A DNA stretch of 64,000 nucleotides from Silurus meridionalis. Taxonomy: Eukaryota; Chordata; Actinopteri; Siluriformes; Siluridae. A model generated the notes under the pieces. It searched no databases. It saw nothing but the letters and a program-made list of their open reading frames with translations, and was not told the origin of the DNA. Shown one piece after another: positions 11,886 to 25,240 of the stretch (within the stretch, counting starts at the first letter, position 1; every line of letters begins with the position of its first letter). The position numbers and the translations under genes were made by a program. The DNA is taken from the NCBI RefSeq assembly GCF_014805685.1, contig NC_060886.1, positions 11,062,608-11,126,607 on the forward strand. The letters are read 5' to 3'.

Positions 11886-13689
11886 CTAATAGTTATAATT
11901 ATCATTTTATTGAGCTTTTTATATTATGTACATTCAGCAACAAACACGACTTTAAGCGGTATGTTAATAATCAAAAAAGCAGACAGAAAAACATCAGCAA
12001 TTAAATGTGCTTAAGGTGTTGTGATTTGCACCTTGACTCATGAGCAATGTGTAGACCATGGTGAGTGTGTACGTCTCATTGGTCATAGAGCTGAAGAGCA
12101 CCCACCCACACTATTAAAGAAATTGTTGACATGCTATAAGTTTCATGAGGTTACTTTACTCATTTTATGTCCATGTCACAGTCATATAATGTGGATGTAG
12201 TACATATTAGTATTTAAGACACTGAGCTTATACTGATGCTCATAATGGAATATCGTGTTGCCTCAATGCCTCAATACATTAGATGTAGATCAAAAAGATC
12301 ACAGACCTGCAGCATGGTAGAAGAACTAGAGTATGCAATATGGAAGAACTAGCGCTAGCCAGGTGAATTCAATGAATCTTCATACACCCCATGATGTAGC
12401 TAAACAGGCAAAGGAGGTCATGTGGAAAGTTCAGCAATGGAAGAACAGGGTGGCTACAAAGCATTACATAGCATAACAGGGCAAACACCACTCAACATCG
12501 CCCCTTCCTTCCCCATTCCAGCCATACAACACATCTATCACCCCTTAGTCTGTAAAAACATGGAAAATCCACACCAATAACACACAGAGCAACCAGACAT
12601 TGCTGTGCCATTCTCAGAAAACAAGTAAAAGAACTGGTGTGATGTTCAGACAAAAGCATAAAGCTCAGTACCTTTTGCTTTTGTTAACTGAGTGGGAGTG
12701 GGTGTCCTTTCAGCTCACTGCCTTTGTGCAGAAAGAGACCGGAATCAGCACTCACGGACCAGCAGCAATCATTAGGCTATGTCCAGTATGATATTTCAAA
12801 GGTCTTCCTGTGCTGATAGGATGCTGTGAGCTAATGATGGAAACTTCTTTTGGAGGTGCATGGGTCAGGCAGATGGCATGGGGTTGCTGTGGCTAGAAAC
12901 ATTTTTACAACCCCTAATCTATCCCTGGTGTCTGTTGATCACTTTTATCCATGTGCTGACTGAGCTTTTATCTGTTTTACAAAAAATAAAAAATAAAACT
13001 GCTACAAATCACTGCTTAAGTTGACACTTTTTTGTAGACCGTGTCTCATCACTGACATGAGCAGCCACTTTCCACTGAGGGACTTTAATGAAGACTGTCT
13101 GCTCCTGCTTAGCCCAAGTCAGAAGAGGAGCAGAGAAATGGTTTCAATTTGGATGGGTGTGAGCCTCTCCAAATCCCAGGCTTCAAGGCTTCCTTCCACA
13201 GATCAGGAAAAACGCCATGTCTGGCTTTATGCCCTGCTATAAGACTACAATAAAGTGAGGAAGTAAAGAGGGAAGGTGATGGGAGGAAAGGCTACTTTTA
13301 TAAGCTTTTACTTTATTGTGGCCTCACATTCTCCTGATTCAAAAGGAGGCATATAAGCCTAAAGATCAAACGCTGAAAAAGTGAGATGACTGAAAGGGGT
13401 TAGGGAGAGATTACAACACTTACAGAATTTAAACAGGCTGAAATTGGTTAAATAAAAAAAGAAAGCACCCGTCACGCCATGCTTGAGAAAACTGAGTGTG
13501 AATGAAAAGCATTCCTTCCGTCTTTCTGGAATTTTGGTATCTTTCAACCAAAGCCATGGTTGTGTTTCAGTGTGAACATACGGGCATGTCTCATATTAAA
13601 GCAAAAAAATGTTATAGGCATCTGTTCCAGGCATCGTCCCCATAGACAGTGCGTAAGGATTAAATAATCTGATGAATATGAAATATCAA

Positions 13690-13945
13690 ATGCTATGTCC
13701 TCAAGCCAATTGAACACCTATAGGAGATTTCACTTGCTCTCGCAATGTCCCTGGGGGTTTCATCCAGGTTCTCCAGTTTCCTCTAGCATACCAAAAGCAT
13801 GCGAGTGCCTGGACTGAATACATTAAATATGCCCCTAGGTGTGAAAGTGTGTGTTTGGTATATTGCAATGAACTGGCATCCCACCAAGGGTGCATTCCCA
13901 TAATGGGCTCCAAATCCAGGAACCTGACCAGGTTTGTGCAGATGA
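13690..13945 (-). repeat. Diverged SINE-like repeat, opposite orientation to the copy at 1.4-2.0 kb
   Basis: It reads 'gggggtttcatccaggttctccagtttcctc', 'ccaaaagcatgcgagtgcctgg', 'gtgtgaaagtgtgtgtttggtatattgcaatgaactggcatcccaccaagggtgc' and 'ctccaaatccaggaacctgaccagg'. These are the same modules as in the repeat at 1370-1980 but on the other strand. Old and diverged; part of a fish SINE-type family. Confidence 0.6.
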
Positions 13946-15430
13946 TTGAATGATTCTACCCTACTGATTCTACTCATCATCATTATTATGAATAACCAAA
14001 ACACCAAATGAATTTCTTTTTTAGGAATGTCCTCCTCCCTGCAAGAAAACAAAAGAAGAAGTCAAGGCATGCTCAATCAATCCTGGACTCTCTTGGTTAC
14101 TTCAAACTTTTACGACACCGCTTTATGTTGGTTTTCCCTTTCATTTGTCATCCATCTGTATATTGCGACATGTTTTAAAATACCGAGCACACCTTTATAG
14201 AAAGACCACCAAGAACAGTGAAACAGCATAGTGAAAAGCAAGCTCAGCACAGCCTGTATCTAGCATGCAGTGGTTAAATCTCTAGAACGAGAACTCCCTT
14301 CCCAGACTATGGCTGTATCCTGTATTTTCCAATTATCACCTTTTAAATGCCAGCTGGGTGCATTCCAAACCATCAGGGGGCAATTCCATTTGCACTGCTC
14401 TGAGACAAAGTCATGCTCAAGTACTTTCATGGTAAAGTTCATTACAAGTGGAGGGACCACATCACTGTTTTCATTATTTAGGGGGAACGGGTCAGCTCAG
14501 CTTTCTGAACCCAGGTCTGTATTATTGATGCCATTGGCAGCACTCTTCCAGGAAATCATACAAAATTGGATGGGATGCCACAGTAGAGACATATTAAGTA
14601 GAGGGGGGGACAAAAGACTGGCAAAAAAAGTTTATGAACTGTATACAGGAGTTGAATTAGCATCATCACTGACTCAAATGAATTATGTTCTGATAGCTAG
14701 AATTTTTCCTATAGTGACCAATTTATTATACTCATTCTTATTCAGGGCAATCAAAAGTCTGTCCGCTTGTTCTTCATTTCTCCTTCTTTTTTGTTTTGGT
14801 GCACGTTTTAAAAAGCAGCATTATATGCCAAGACTCCATTTGCGGTACTGACTTTGAAAATGAGGCCCAGGGTCTTTCTTTGGTTCGTCTGCTATCTAGT
14901 GAAACTCGGCATTTGATTTCTCTCCCCTCCCATGCTGCCTCTGTACTGCATATAGGAGCATTTAGCTGTGAATTCATTTTCATGTTTAGAAATACCCTGC
15001 TGTGTCGCGATTCAGCTGCTGCATAATAAAAAAATCGGCAACACTACATATGGTCTGATTGGCCTTGTGGGTATTTTTACAGCGCTGTGGCTACGGCGGG
15101 GTGTACGCTTTCGAATGCGGGAAGGATTTTTATTTTTTTTTTAAATGTAAAACGAGAGACAGAGAGGAGGGTGGGATACGAGAAAAGAAAAAAGAAAAAA
15201 GTCAATGGGGACACAAAGACAGCAACAAGACAAGTCTAGGGTAACATAATGCTACATCAAACACAGTGCCACAAGACAGAGTGTTAAAAAAAATAATAGC
15301 CATGATGATTCCTCAAGAGAGAGGAATATCTAAATAATGAGATTGTTGTATGAATGAAAGGGGGGGATTGGATAGCCAGAGAAGAAATATAAAGCAGTAA
15401 GCTTTTTCCCAGAGTCATGCCTCCTGATCT
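13946..15430. other. Non-coding, no gene supported
   Basis: A 193-codon frame exists on the plus strand at 14270-14851, the longest non-repeat frame outside the receptors. It has no recognisable domain, several of its codons overlap AT-rich sequence, and no splice or promoter context supports it. I treat it as chance. Confidence 0.45.
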
Positions 15431-15431
15431 A

Positions 15432-15433
<2 letters not shown>

Positions 15434-15469
<36 letters not shown>
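15434..15469. repeat. (TG)n microsatellite
   Basis: A pure TG run ending in a G-rich stretch; T-rich homopolymer runs follow at 15588-15619. Confidence 0.95.
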
Positions 15470-15470
<1 letters not shown>

Positions 15471-15799
15471 GTGGGTGTTGAAGAAGGGCCTCGGGGACAT
15501 GCACCTACCTCCACACCAGCAGCCTCTTAATGTGCTGTGTCTAATGCGCCTATTTAGGGTTTGGTGTGCAAGAGTGCAGAGACTCTGTTTTTTTTTTTTG
15601 GTTTTTTTTTTTTTTTTTGGATGGGGGAGGCTTGGAGCAGAAAGCGTGGCTATCACCTATCTCAACAGCTGGGGCCCAGAAGGGTAAACAAAAGCCGTCA
15701 GGAAGTAGCGCATGGCTGCAGCTGGGCCTAAAAGGCATGCCGATGTGTGTGTCAGTGGGCAGCCAGACTACCAGTGGAGCATCATCCATGTCTTTGCCC

Positions 15800-16640
15800 C
15801 CGATGAACCATCCAGAACAACACGCAATACAGCCCAGTTGAACAAATATGAAATTGAGCTCCTAAATGGGAACAAATATTTCACATAACATCAAAACAAA
15901 TTAAATGAGCCATAGGCTTCCGAAAGCAGTGGAAGGGAGAAACGAGGACCTTTTTTGTAGTAGACGACAAAGAATAAAGACCAAATTACAAAAAAAATCA
16001 CATTGGGAGAAGAAAAGGTTGTGCTGTTTTATATTTTGTGTCCAGTCGCCTTAATTTGCAATCTAGTGATAGATCCATTGTGGAATGACCGGATCAAAGG
16101 CGTGCCAAATGGACAGACTGGGGTTTGGGGGTTTTGCAGTGGAAGAGACAGAATGGGCTCTCAAAAGGCTCTGCCTCCAAAGGATTTGGTCCCATTCCTG
16201 TGCAGTCACTTTCAAATGACCTGGCTTATGACTTAACTTCATAATTACAGTCCTTTATGCTGACTGCATAAAGAACCTGTTTGGTGGCCTGAAGTGGAAG
16301 GTTAAACCTTTTAGGTTCACTTTCTTTGGCAAAACAAACCATTTCTTTCTTGCCCTTTCAAATAGCATAAGTGCCGAAAACAGCCTCTGGCAATTTCAGC
16401 AGGCAACATTCTGCAATTCAGCCGTGCTTCACAATAAGGCGAAGTGTCATAAAATCCTTGCAGTTCAATTGGCAAGGTATGAACAAAATAAAATATGTCA
16501 CTATATTGTGGCTATTTTAGCTGACGCTGTGCATTTTGATGGCGCACTGATAAACTGGGATTCATCCCTGGCTAAATGATGTTCTCATGAAAGCAGAAAT
16601 CCAAAAGCCTCATGAGCGCCACCTGTTTTCTGACCCTTAC
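15800..16640. promoter_or_regulatory. Candidate conserved non-coding element E
   Basis: A repeat-poor 840-base stretch with a mixed AT-core and CpG-retaining composition. Examples are the ATTAAATGAGCCATA segment near 15900 and the block at 16370-16570 with CAATTTCAGCAGG, TTCAATTGGC and GCTGACGCTGTGC. It is not coding. It resembles other enhancer-like stretches in this half of the window; conservation is untested. Confidence 0.3.
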
Positions 16641-19189
16641 ATATTCACTGATAAATAATCTACAAATTGAATCATTTTTAAAAGTTATTTAGTCTAAATA
16701 TCACTTCCCCAGGACAAAGCTAGCAGGTTATTGTTAATGGAACATAAAAACATGGAATCTCTGGGGCTCCCAGATATAGGAAAATTAATTTTAAGATATA
16801 TTTTATTCTCCCTCCATTTCCCAAGTGTTCCCTTATTAGAGTTTATACTACTACTTGTCATTCAAGAGATCTACATTTAGAAGCCATGCAGTCTTCTTAG
16901 CGCTTTAGCATCTCTGTCATTCCTACTGCCCCTTGGCTATTTGCACTCTCAGGAATCTGGCCATGGATGGTGTCTGGCACTGCTGGGATGGTTCCAGTGG
17001 TCATGCTAAGCTCTGTTACAACTAGCTGCATTTCAGAACAAGGCCTTCTCTAGAGCCTTCAGGCTACAACAGATGTGGATTGACATACTAATACCGGTCA
17101 ATGTACAAGGCAAAAGTTTGTCAAACTTTTTGCTGTGCCATTCAATTAATTGACACGTATGGCAAACAACAAACAAACCTGATCATTGACAATTTCTTTT
17201 TTACATTGATACTCCAGTACAACAGTTAGCATACAGTTAGCTAGCATAACTCTGCCTACCAAATGGCATAAATGTAAATGCTGTAAGAGGAATTTGTATT
17301 GTTTTTTTATTTCTATATATAAATCAGGTTGTTGCCATACTTTTACAGCTTTCATACACAACGAAAAGGGCTAAACCTAAATCTACACTCATCAGAAATA
17401 TCAACTACTTTTGTCTTCAAAATTTTACAAATGTATCGACTTCTATCAGTAGTTTTTTTTTTTTTTTTGTGCAAAATCAGACCATAAAAGAGAACTAATG
17501 TGTAATGTGGCCAAGTGCCTCTGTCCTGTTCCCTACTGGTGTCACAGAGCAGTCAGCAAGGAGATTAATGGAACCCATGTAAGAGACACTTCTGAGCTCA
17601 GGGTCAGGACCTGGCTAGAGATTCTGTCACTACAGCAACATAGCATTCTCAGCACCTTCCCAACACACTAATGATCTTGTGATTACAAGTACCTCAAATA
17701 CCTGTGCCTCAAAGTTATCACAATGATGTAACATGACCTCTCCATTCTGATCAGCTGCACACTAGTGCTGGGAATATGGCAATATAGATTATCAGTACTA
17801 TAGTATATGTTGTCACGGACATAAGAGATAGCAATTTATTTTTTATTACAATAGGATTCAACGGTTTTTACATCAAAAACTTTGTGCCTTGTGTTAACAA
17901 ATGCAAAGTTATTTTTGCACATGTAGCGCCACTATACAGCTTTTAACATAATAATATTGTTTTATAACATAGTAAGATCGTATAATGCGATAGGAAATTT
18001 ACAAAAACGTACAAATATGTAAATACAAAAACTTTTTTGTTTTTTTTAACTGACAGGTCTAAACAGACTGCTAAGAACGGATGAACAAACGAATGAATGA
18101 ACGTCATTTAAAACGCATACAGTATTAAGAACAATCAGCTGTGCATTGCTTATTCTCTTAAACACTTTAGCCTCCATGTTCTCAATAGGGTTGTAGCATA
18201 TTTGACACTAACTGAATCCGTTTATTGTTCCAAATATTTCTATCTGTATTCAAAATTAAAAGCAAAGTGGAAATAGCCTAAACTAAAAGGGTGTTTTTTG
18301 TTTTGTTTTTAATCCATACCACTATGCCCCCGAAACTTAAAGAACATTGGAAAAAAAACCCTCAAATAGTGGCATTTCTATTCATAACTGTATTTGTTTA
18401 TTCTGGTTAACAATTAATGCATATATATTTGATGTACATGCAACTTCATTCCTTACAAATAATCTACTCACCATTGTGTGTTTAGGTTAAACGTAAAAGC
18501 AGTTAAACCAGTCTTTTTTTCCTTTTTCTATTATTAGAACATAATAGTATGTAAAAAAAAAAATAATTTTATCTGTTATATCTAAACGATTTTAAGGCTG
18601 TTTAGGGTGAATATGTAAGAGTTGCTCTCATTCAATACAGTAAATTGTTTAAGACAAAAAGTAAAAATGAAAGCAATTTTCTTTTTATTTCCAGATCTCT
18701 AATAGGATGCATGTCAATGCCATTATTTTATATTGTTTTCTACAAAAGATGACGAGACAAATAATAGAAAGTGTTGTTGACAGAGTTTCAATACACCTGT
18801 CACTTTTCCACCTCCTACTTTTGACAATGAATCAGATTTATTACACCCAGCATAGCATAACCCTTTCATGAAAATTATTTAGGTAGCTTTTTGAGGCTTT
18901 AAGTACAGACCAGGTTGCTCTTCCTATCATTGCTCGAAGAACTTAAGATTCGTCTCGAATGGTGCATATCTCATCAAACTTAACTCTTCATATGCAAATT
19001 AATAATAGTTAAGGTTAGGGTTTATATTTTTCTTTAATTCATATATAAACTATTTTCCCTGTTCTGGCTACATACTGGAGACATTTGGTTTGAGGTCAAA
19101 AGGTGAATAAATGATTTACATTTATATATCTATATATCTACATCTAGATGTGTGCAGAGCATAGCACCTCTGGTGGTAGCCCTCCAATT
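16641..19189. other. AT-rich gene-free stretch
   Basis: No gene seen. The sequence starting near 17765 ('gtgctgggaatatggcaatatag') recalls the start of fish hAT-type elements ('gtgctgggcgatatgg'), but I could not find a matching opposite end and leave it unassigned. T and A homopolymers occur near 17453 and 18557. Confidence 0.45.
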
Positions 19190-19194
19190 TTTAG

Positions 19195-19985
19195 GTGAGC
19201 GAGTATTGGAACAGATATTTAATATATTTTAACATTTAATATTTGGTTGAAGAACTCTTGCTTGCAAAAAATGTAACAGGCAGTTGGTGGTTTGTTTGGG
19301 TCATTGTCTTGCTGAAATTTACAGGTTCTTCCCAATTAGATTTGATGCATTTCTTTGTAAATTGGCTGGCCAATAGTTGTTGTAGACTACTTCTCTTGCT
19401 CCCATCATCAGTTACATCAACAACATAGGTAGGAAAGCACCATGAAAGCCCAAGCCACAATGCATCTTCTTCTACTACTACTACTACCACAGTGTTTGGT
19501 CAGTGAGTTGTATTTTTTTGGATCATGAGCAGATCTTTTTTTTCTCCACACTCTTTATCACTGAATAGCATATGCACAGACCTTTAGCAGCTCAAATCTG
19601 TATTTATTTCCAAATTCCTTTCTGGCCTTCTGGATGCCACTGCTGATGAGTTGTTTGCATCTTGCAGTGTGACCTCCTTAACTCTAACTCTCTCAAAGTC
19701 TTCTTCCAATAATGCATTGTGATACCTTCACCCTGCCCTGTGGAGGTTGTTGTTGATGGCACTGACTGCTGTTTTAGGGTTTTTCTTCACAGCTCTCATA
19801 ATGTTTCTGTCAACTGTTGTTGTTTTCTTTGGCTGACCTGTTCGATGTCTTGTTGCTAGTACACCGGTGGTGTGGCCTTTCTCTTTCCAGGACATTTCAG
19901 ATTGTTCTATTGGCTGTGCCCAGTGCTTGTGCAATGACCCCGATAGATTTCTCCTCTTTTTCCAAAATAGCTAGTTTTCCTTCAA
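19195..19985 (-). pseudogene. Degenerate Tc1-like transposase (dead DNA transposon)
   Basis: Read on the minus strand, 19934-19728 encodes a Tc1-type DNA-binding segment with TGQPKKTTTVDRNIMRAVKK and then NPKTAVSAINNNLHRAG. Further along come ...AHDPKK..., VAWAFM and, after stops, VDVTDDGS with remnants of the region before the last catalytic residue. This is the order expected for Tc1-family transposases (helix-turn-helix, then DDE domain). Several stops and shifts interrupt the frame. The 3' part, including the third catalytic acidic residue, is missing, and no terminal repeats were found. The element is inactive. Confidence 0.75.
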
Positions 19986-20339
19986 CAGATAGTTCTTTGG
20001 TTTTTATATTGGAAGAATCATTAATGCAATATAAAAATGCAGTTTTGATATCAAAACACAGGGATTCAAACCAAGAGTATACAATCAGTGCTATTAATTT
20101 GTTTAAATGCTCTAATAGGCAAGAAAAAGAAACAGCTATCAGACTTTTTTTTCTAATACTTTTAAACAGTCAAAAAAAAATAGGGTGTTTGAAAGAAAAA
20201 ATAAACGATTCCTGAATTGCTGATTCTTATCTTCACCTTTTGATGAAATACCTACAGTGTGTAAAAAAAGTGGGGGGATTTGTGTTCTGCTCCTGTTTGC
20301 TCAAATTTGTACAATTGGTTTTTTTTTTCCAGATCAACT
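19986..20339. other. Non-coding, AT-rich
   Basis: Low-complexity A and T runs. An open frame spanning 19817-20215 on the plus strand is the reverse-strand shadow of the Tc1 remnant plus AT-rich sequence. Confidence 0.5.
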
Positions 20340-20920
20340 TTAAAGGTGCTGACTAACTTTGTTTAGCCTATTTAAAAATAGGCAAATGATGCAGACATTT
20401 TAAAACCGTGGAACATTGTAATTGCCCTTTGAGTCGTTAAGGAAAGTAAGATTAACAGAAATGGAATGCAAGAGTAATTAGCCATTGATTGGCATTGAAG
20501 AGAAGAACCTGTTAAGGGAGAGGATGGTTTAACAAAGCCGTGAGCTTTGATGAGAGTCCTGCCCTTAACCGCATTCGATGAGTAAAGCTGTCCACCCCCA
20601 CATTTACAGCTGACCTGCCTTTTCCTGTAAATAAGTGACGTGTTCTTAATGGTGCCCAGACCCAGCCATGGGAAAAGGTTTCCAGCCTCATCAGTCCTTC
20701 CTCGTAACAAAAGCGCCACATTTCATTGCACCTCCACGAACAAAGGAGTTTGGCTCTGTTTCAATACGGAAATAAATTGAAGAGAATGGTAGCCTCGGGG
20801 ACGCTCGTCTCGCAAGTGACCCTTAAACCTGAGGTAAACCTTGTGGCGTCAAAACAAAGATTAGCTCCTCCTTTTTACACTCGGGAAAGAAAAAAAAGTG
20901 CAGACAGCTTTTGACAGTTG
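20340..20920. promoter_or_regulatory. Candidate conserved non-coding element F
   Basis: A repeat-free block. It contains a CTATTTAAAAATAG near-palindrome (MEF2-like) around 20369, several TAATTAGCC/ATTGATTGGC cores near 20475-20495, and a GC-richer CpG-retaining part at 20530-20720. Overlapping frames on the minus strand (20372-20719, 20512-20721) lack domains or splice context. It is a candidate enhancer. Confidence 0.33.
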
Positions 20921-23809
20921 TTTTCGGTTTGCAGGGGAAAAGTGGCTGTCATAAAGCAGGGGATAGGAAACAGGATAAGCACTCGAGCCAAAGCTATAAA
21001 ATGCTCACTGGGAACTTGAAAGCCACGCAAGCAAAGTTGAAGACTGCCATCTGGAAACAATAAACAAACAAAAACTAACCAAACAAACATTATGTGTAGG
21101 GGGGGATTAAGAACCTAAAGCTTTCACTGTAAACAACTTGTGGGCTGACTAAGGTGGAAAGGTACATGCTTCATTCTGATGAACCAAGTAAAGACAAACA
21201 GACACTCAAGGTTCTGTGTGTGTTTGTGTGTGTGTGGCAGGACTACAGCCTTGTTCTAATGAGCTGCAGCTCTACTTAGTGACATGACCAGGGGCCCATC
21301 ACACACCCCATTAAGGGGACAAAGCAAACAGCCCTGCTCGCCTGCTTTGTTTCCACCTCAAATGGCTGCATCCAGTCACCACGCACGCGTGTGAACACAA
21401 AACCCACTCGCCACCAGGATATCTCACTGAGGCGTGGTCATCGAGTCAGTCATCCTGATTGGCATCCATACATACAGGACATAAACTAGACACCTTGTTA
21501 ATATTCATACAAAAAAATTATATTCAATGCTTATTTATCTCTAAGGAGTTTCAGACCTGAAAAAGGTTATGGATGTACATTATGATAGAAATGCACACTT
21601 CCGCATTGTCAGCCTGCTAGAAAGAAGTTATACAAGACTTCAAAGTCACCATAAACCTAATGCAACTCATAAAACAAGGTAACTGGTGATCAGCATATGT
21701 GTGAACTAAGCACATAGGGTTTGGCTAAGGCTCTTACACGGATCAAATTTCTGAAAATGAAGCCATTCCAGTGGTTTCCACAGGCACCGATTTTCCTGTC
21801 AGTGGTTTAGCAAAATATCCCATAAAGTGTTCAAATTACTTAACATAAACCAATAACTGCACATCCAAAGTAGAAAAAAAATAATAAAACTGGTGGAGTC
21901 ATAAAATGCTTCAGACTAAAAAATATATCCACTAAAAATGAGCATTTTAGAGTTTATAGAATTGACTTTCACGGATTATAAATTTTCATAAAATCCACAA
22001 ATTCTGTTTCATCCAATGTTCACCTTCAATACAGTGCAAACATTTGCAAACAGCGGTTTTATTGTCTAAAAAATGCTCCAAACCTTATCAGGTGATGCTA
22101 GTATCAAATAACATCAATATTGAAGCCAAATGCAGAGTTTGAGAAGGTGCAGGTCGTGATATGCAGCTCCTGCTATTGTTCATGGTCGAGTGGAGTTTCC
22201 CCCTCCCAATTGAAATGCTCATTTCCAAAACTAATGAGAACCGGTGAAACGTCCTCACCGGGACATCAGTGAGTGGGACCCAACCTCAGGGCTCCACTCT
22301 CTCCATTTACATGTGCAGCACCATGGGAAATCTGCTCCCACTATTATTACTCGACTTATTGCTTCTGTTCTTTACATATTTAATTTTTTTCAAGCAGTCA
22401 TAAAAAGGAGGGATATCATTCGATTGCACGTTGCGATGCGAGTCCTAATTGTACTGTAAGTCCTATTTACTCTAGTATTTTATTTAGACAATGGTTATTA
22501 TTTGGTTTGGGCTAAAACTGCAGTAGAATTTTTATTTTCTTGGAACACACACAGGCAACATTTCATTTGAGGATCTGTAGTGATTCCAATGTATTTGGAG
22601 GGGATTGATCAGTATTTCACTGAAGGATTTGAAACCATAACCCCACTTTAATTACTATTTAGCACTTTAATATGTATAACCAAGTAGATTTATGCAATCT
22701 GTTTCTGAGATTGCAGGGGAAAGTAAGCAATTAATCCATCACCTCTATAATAATCAACAGACATAAAACTACTTGAGAAAGAAAATTATACATTTTAATC
22801 CCATTTACTTGCTGTTTAAATAATAAAAAAATAAACTGGATGCTTTTAATTTCCATGAATGCCAGTTTGCTTACAAAGCTGTTGTGCCACACAGACCAGC
22901 AGAACATTGTGCACACTGACCCCAAGAGGCTGCAGAATGAATTACTACCACCTAAAATTGCTCTAAGCCCCCCAGTGTACTGAACGCAGGAGACGGCTAA
23001 TGCTCAGAAGGGCTTCACATAGCCTGCATGATAGCTTTCTGTGTGAATCACCAATCTTTGTTATTTCAACATACTAAATTGCCCAATGAGACCTAATGCA
23101 AAAAAGTCCTTCATTTCCTGTCAGTTTCTCGAAATCAACCAGCTTTCTCGGCTGCCTGAACCCTAAATATGAAAAAAACTAAACATGAACAATCTAGTTA
23201 AAACTATGGACACAATAACAATGTGTCACTCTCCATGATGTCAAAAAAAAAATCAATAGGCTCATATTCTTCACGTTTAACATTATTCGGCTGTAGTGAG
23301 TTTGCGTCTCAGTAAACGAAATGACTGACAGTCGGACCAACTCTTATTTTTATACTTACACAGCATACGCAGCAGGTGGTGAGTAAGGCAAAAAAAATCA
23401 TTTGTCAATCTTCACAATATTAGTTCTCTGCAAATAAGCATTCTAGTAAACCATAGTAGACTTTTCTGTCTGCATTCTGACCGATCTAAGAAGGTCTGAC
23501 AAATTGTCTACCTGTATTTTATTCAAAACATGGCACTGGAGGTAATCTCAAAGAAAAAAAAAAAACTTTTAACCCCTGAGACATCACAGATTCATTAGTT
23601 TGTCTGAATTAGTCTACAAGACATCCTGGAATTAGAACAGGCAGAATATATAAAATTCCATTATGGAACTGTGCTATAGTAAATTTACTGGAATGTAATA
23701 TGTCAAAATATATAGATGGATTAGATCAGAGAGAATATTTCCTGTGATGGGTGTATATGAAAACGTGTCAAGTATTCACATAAAAAAAGGGTTCTCTCTC
23801 TTTCATTAA
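20921..23809. other. Gene-free stretch
   Basis: No coding sequence, RNA gene or assignable repeat recognised. The (TG)-rich bit near 21216-21236 is short. Confidence 0.5.
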
Positions 23810-24330
23810 TTATTCAGAATTGATCATCAATAAAACGGCAACTATTGTCATGATGATTACATTTGGGCAAACTTTGGCGCATTCCAACAAAATCACCTCA
23901 TATTTCCTGTTACCTTTTAATCTCCACAATGTTTATTTAATCTGGGTTCAATGCTCAGTGGAAATCAGAGGCCCTGTTTTGGTCAAAGGTCTGGTTTTTG
24001 AACAAGATTCTCTTGTGGCATTGCTCACACATTCCTAGCAGACCGTGTTTATACAGATGCAATTCTGAGGCCTATCTAAGGTGCCGCTCTCTGGCCGAGC
24101 TCCTGTGTTGATCAAAGTGTTTAAATGCAAGAGCAGAGGCACTTGTTTGGGTCAGTGTTTTTGTCTGTGGGGACTCGGAGCACAAATGCCCATCTGCTGG
24201 CCTTATGGATCTTCCTGGCTTCCTCCAGGACAAGAGTGCTCTGGCCTGCCACCCCTCCACATTCAGTTTACTCAGCTGGCCCCCAATCCTGTGTCCAAGT
24301 CTTTGTTTTCCCCCAGCAACATGTGTTAGG
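23810..24330. promoter_or_regulatory. Candidate conserved non-coding element G
   Basis: A repeat-poor stretch with TCATGATGATTACATTTGGG near 23848, ATGTTTATTTAATC (forkhead-like) near 23928 and a GC-rich half at 24075-24310. Frames on both strands overlap across 24072-24347 without a recognisable product. A possible regulatory element; the evidence is compositional only. Confidence 0.25.
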
Positions 24331-25240
24331 TTAATGCTCTGTAACAAATTTCAAAGGCTATCTTAGGAGGGTCAACAACAGGTAATAGACCGATTTATTG
24401 ATGTACTTGTCTAAAAAAGGAGAGCCAAAAAAATCCTTTTTCATTTGGAAAAGATTGCATTGACCTTCCCCTTAGAGACAAATCTAGACTAATCTCTTAT
24501 ATTTTCTGGAACTGTGGAAATTAGTAACCGTGTTATTTTGTACTAAATGCACCCTTTACTTGGTTCACTTCTTTTATAGATGCACTGTTACAGTGGTGGC
24601 TTATAGTCGTGTTATACCGTTCAAGTGCAAGGTTTCAAATCAGACCATTTTCTGCTAAGTGCACTAACCCTTAATTTAATGTTTGGTTAAAGAGGGTCTA
24701 AGTGGATTAGGGCCACACACGCCTTTGCTATGGTCACCAGCGCCAATCAATGTGGAAATGATTTGTCAACACATGACTATTTGCTCAGGACTCAATTGTT
24801 TTTCTATGGGATTCCAAATGCAACATCTGCAGCGTACGTGAAACAGCAAGTTTTAAGTATTTAAATATTTTTAATTCCAACTGTGGTTGGAAAAAAATCT
24901 TACGTGTTATACACATATTTCAAACATTTGAACTGCATTTTTTTTTTTTTATTCTATTCATAATGAAGTTTGCAGCCACATACTGAGTCTGGCCTGGTTT
25001 TGTTCAAAGTTTTACTTATTCTAAATGAAAGAAAAAGTTCATTATTGGCGTTAATAGTGCTTGGCATGAGGTACTTTGAAACCTTGTACAGCCTACAAAA
25101 CTCCTGTTTATGATGCAGTGTCGATCTGCAGGCAGCATAAAACAGATTACGGCTTATCCAGATATACCCAAAACAGAAGGGTGCAAAGGAATCTATTAAA
25201 TTTCACTTACCCCCTGAATAGTTTGTAAACTGAGGCTATT
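24331..25240. other. Non-coding, nothing recognised
   Basis: AT-rich sequence with an A/T homopolymer near 24940-24950. No gene or repeat assigned. Confidence 0.5.

Larger units (their letters stand above)
7121..13680. other. Gene-free stretch with microsatellites
   Basis: No gene recognised. It holds a (CA)n near 8741-8777, an A-run at 9341-9360, AAC/AAT trinucleotides at 9499-9543, a long (CA)n at 9968-10016, poly-A runs near 10140-10197 and a long (TA)n at 11809-11882. The open frames (for example 8487-8906 and 8587-9090) overlap each other on opposite strands and include translated CA repeats. Confidence 0.55.

Noticed and set aside
14270..14851. 193-codon plus-strand frame, the longest outside the receptors
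   Set aside because: No domain, no homologue recognised, no splice sites flanking it, composition like its non-coding surroundings.
19817..20215. 132-codon plus-strand frame
   Set aside because: Antisense shadow of the Tc1-like transposase remnant, then AT-rich sequence.
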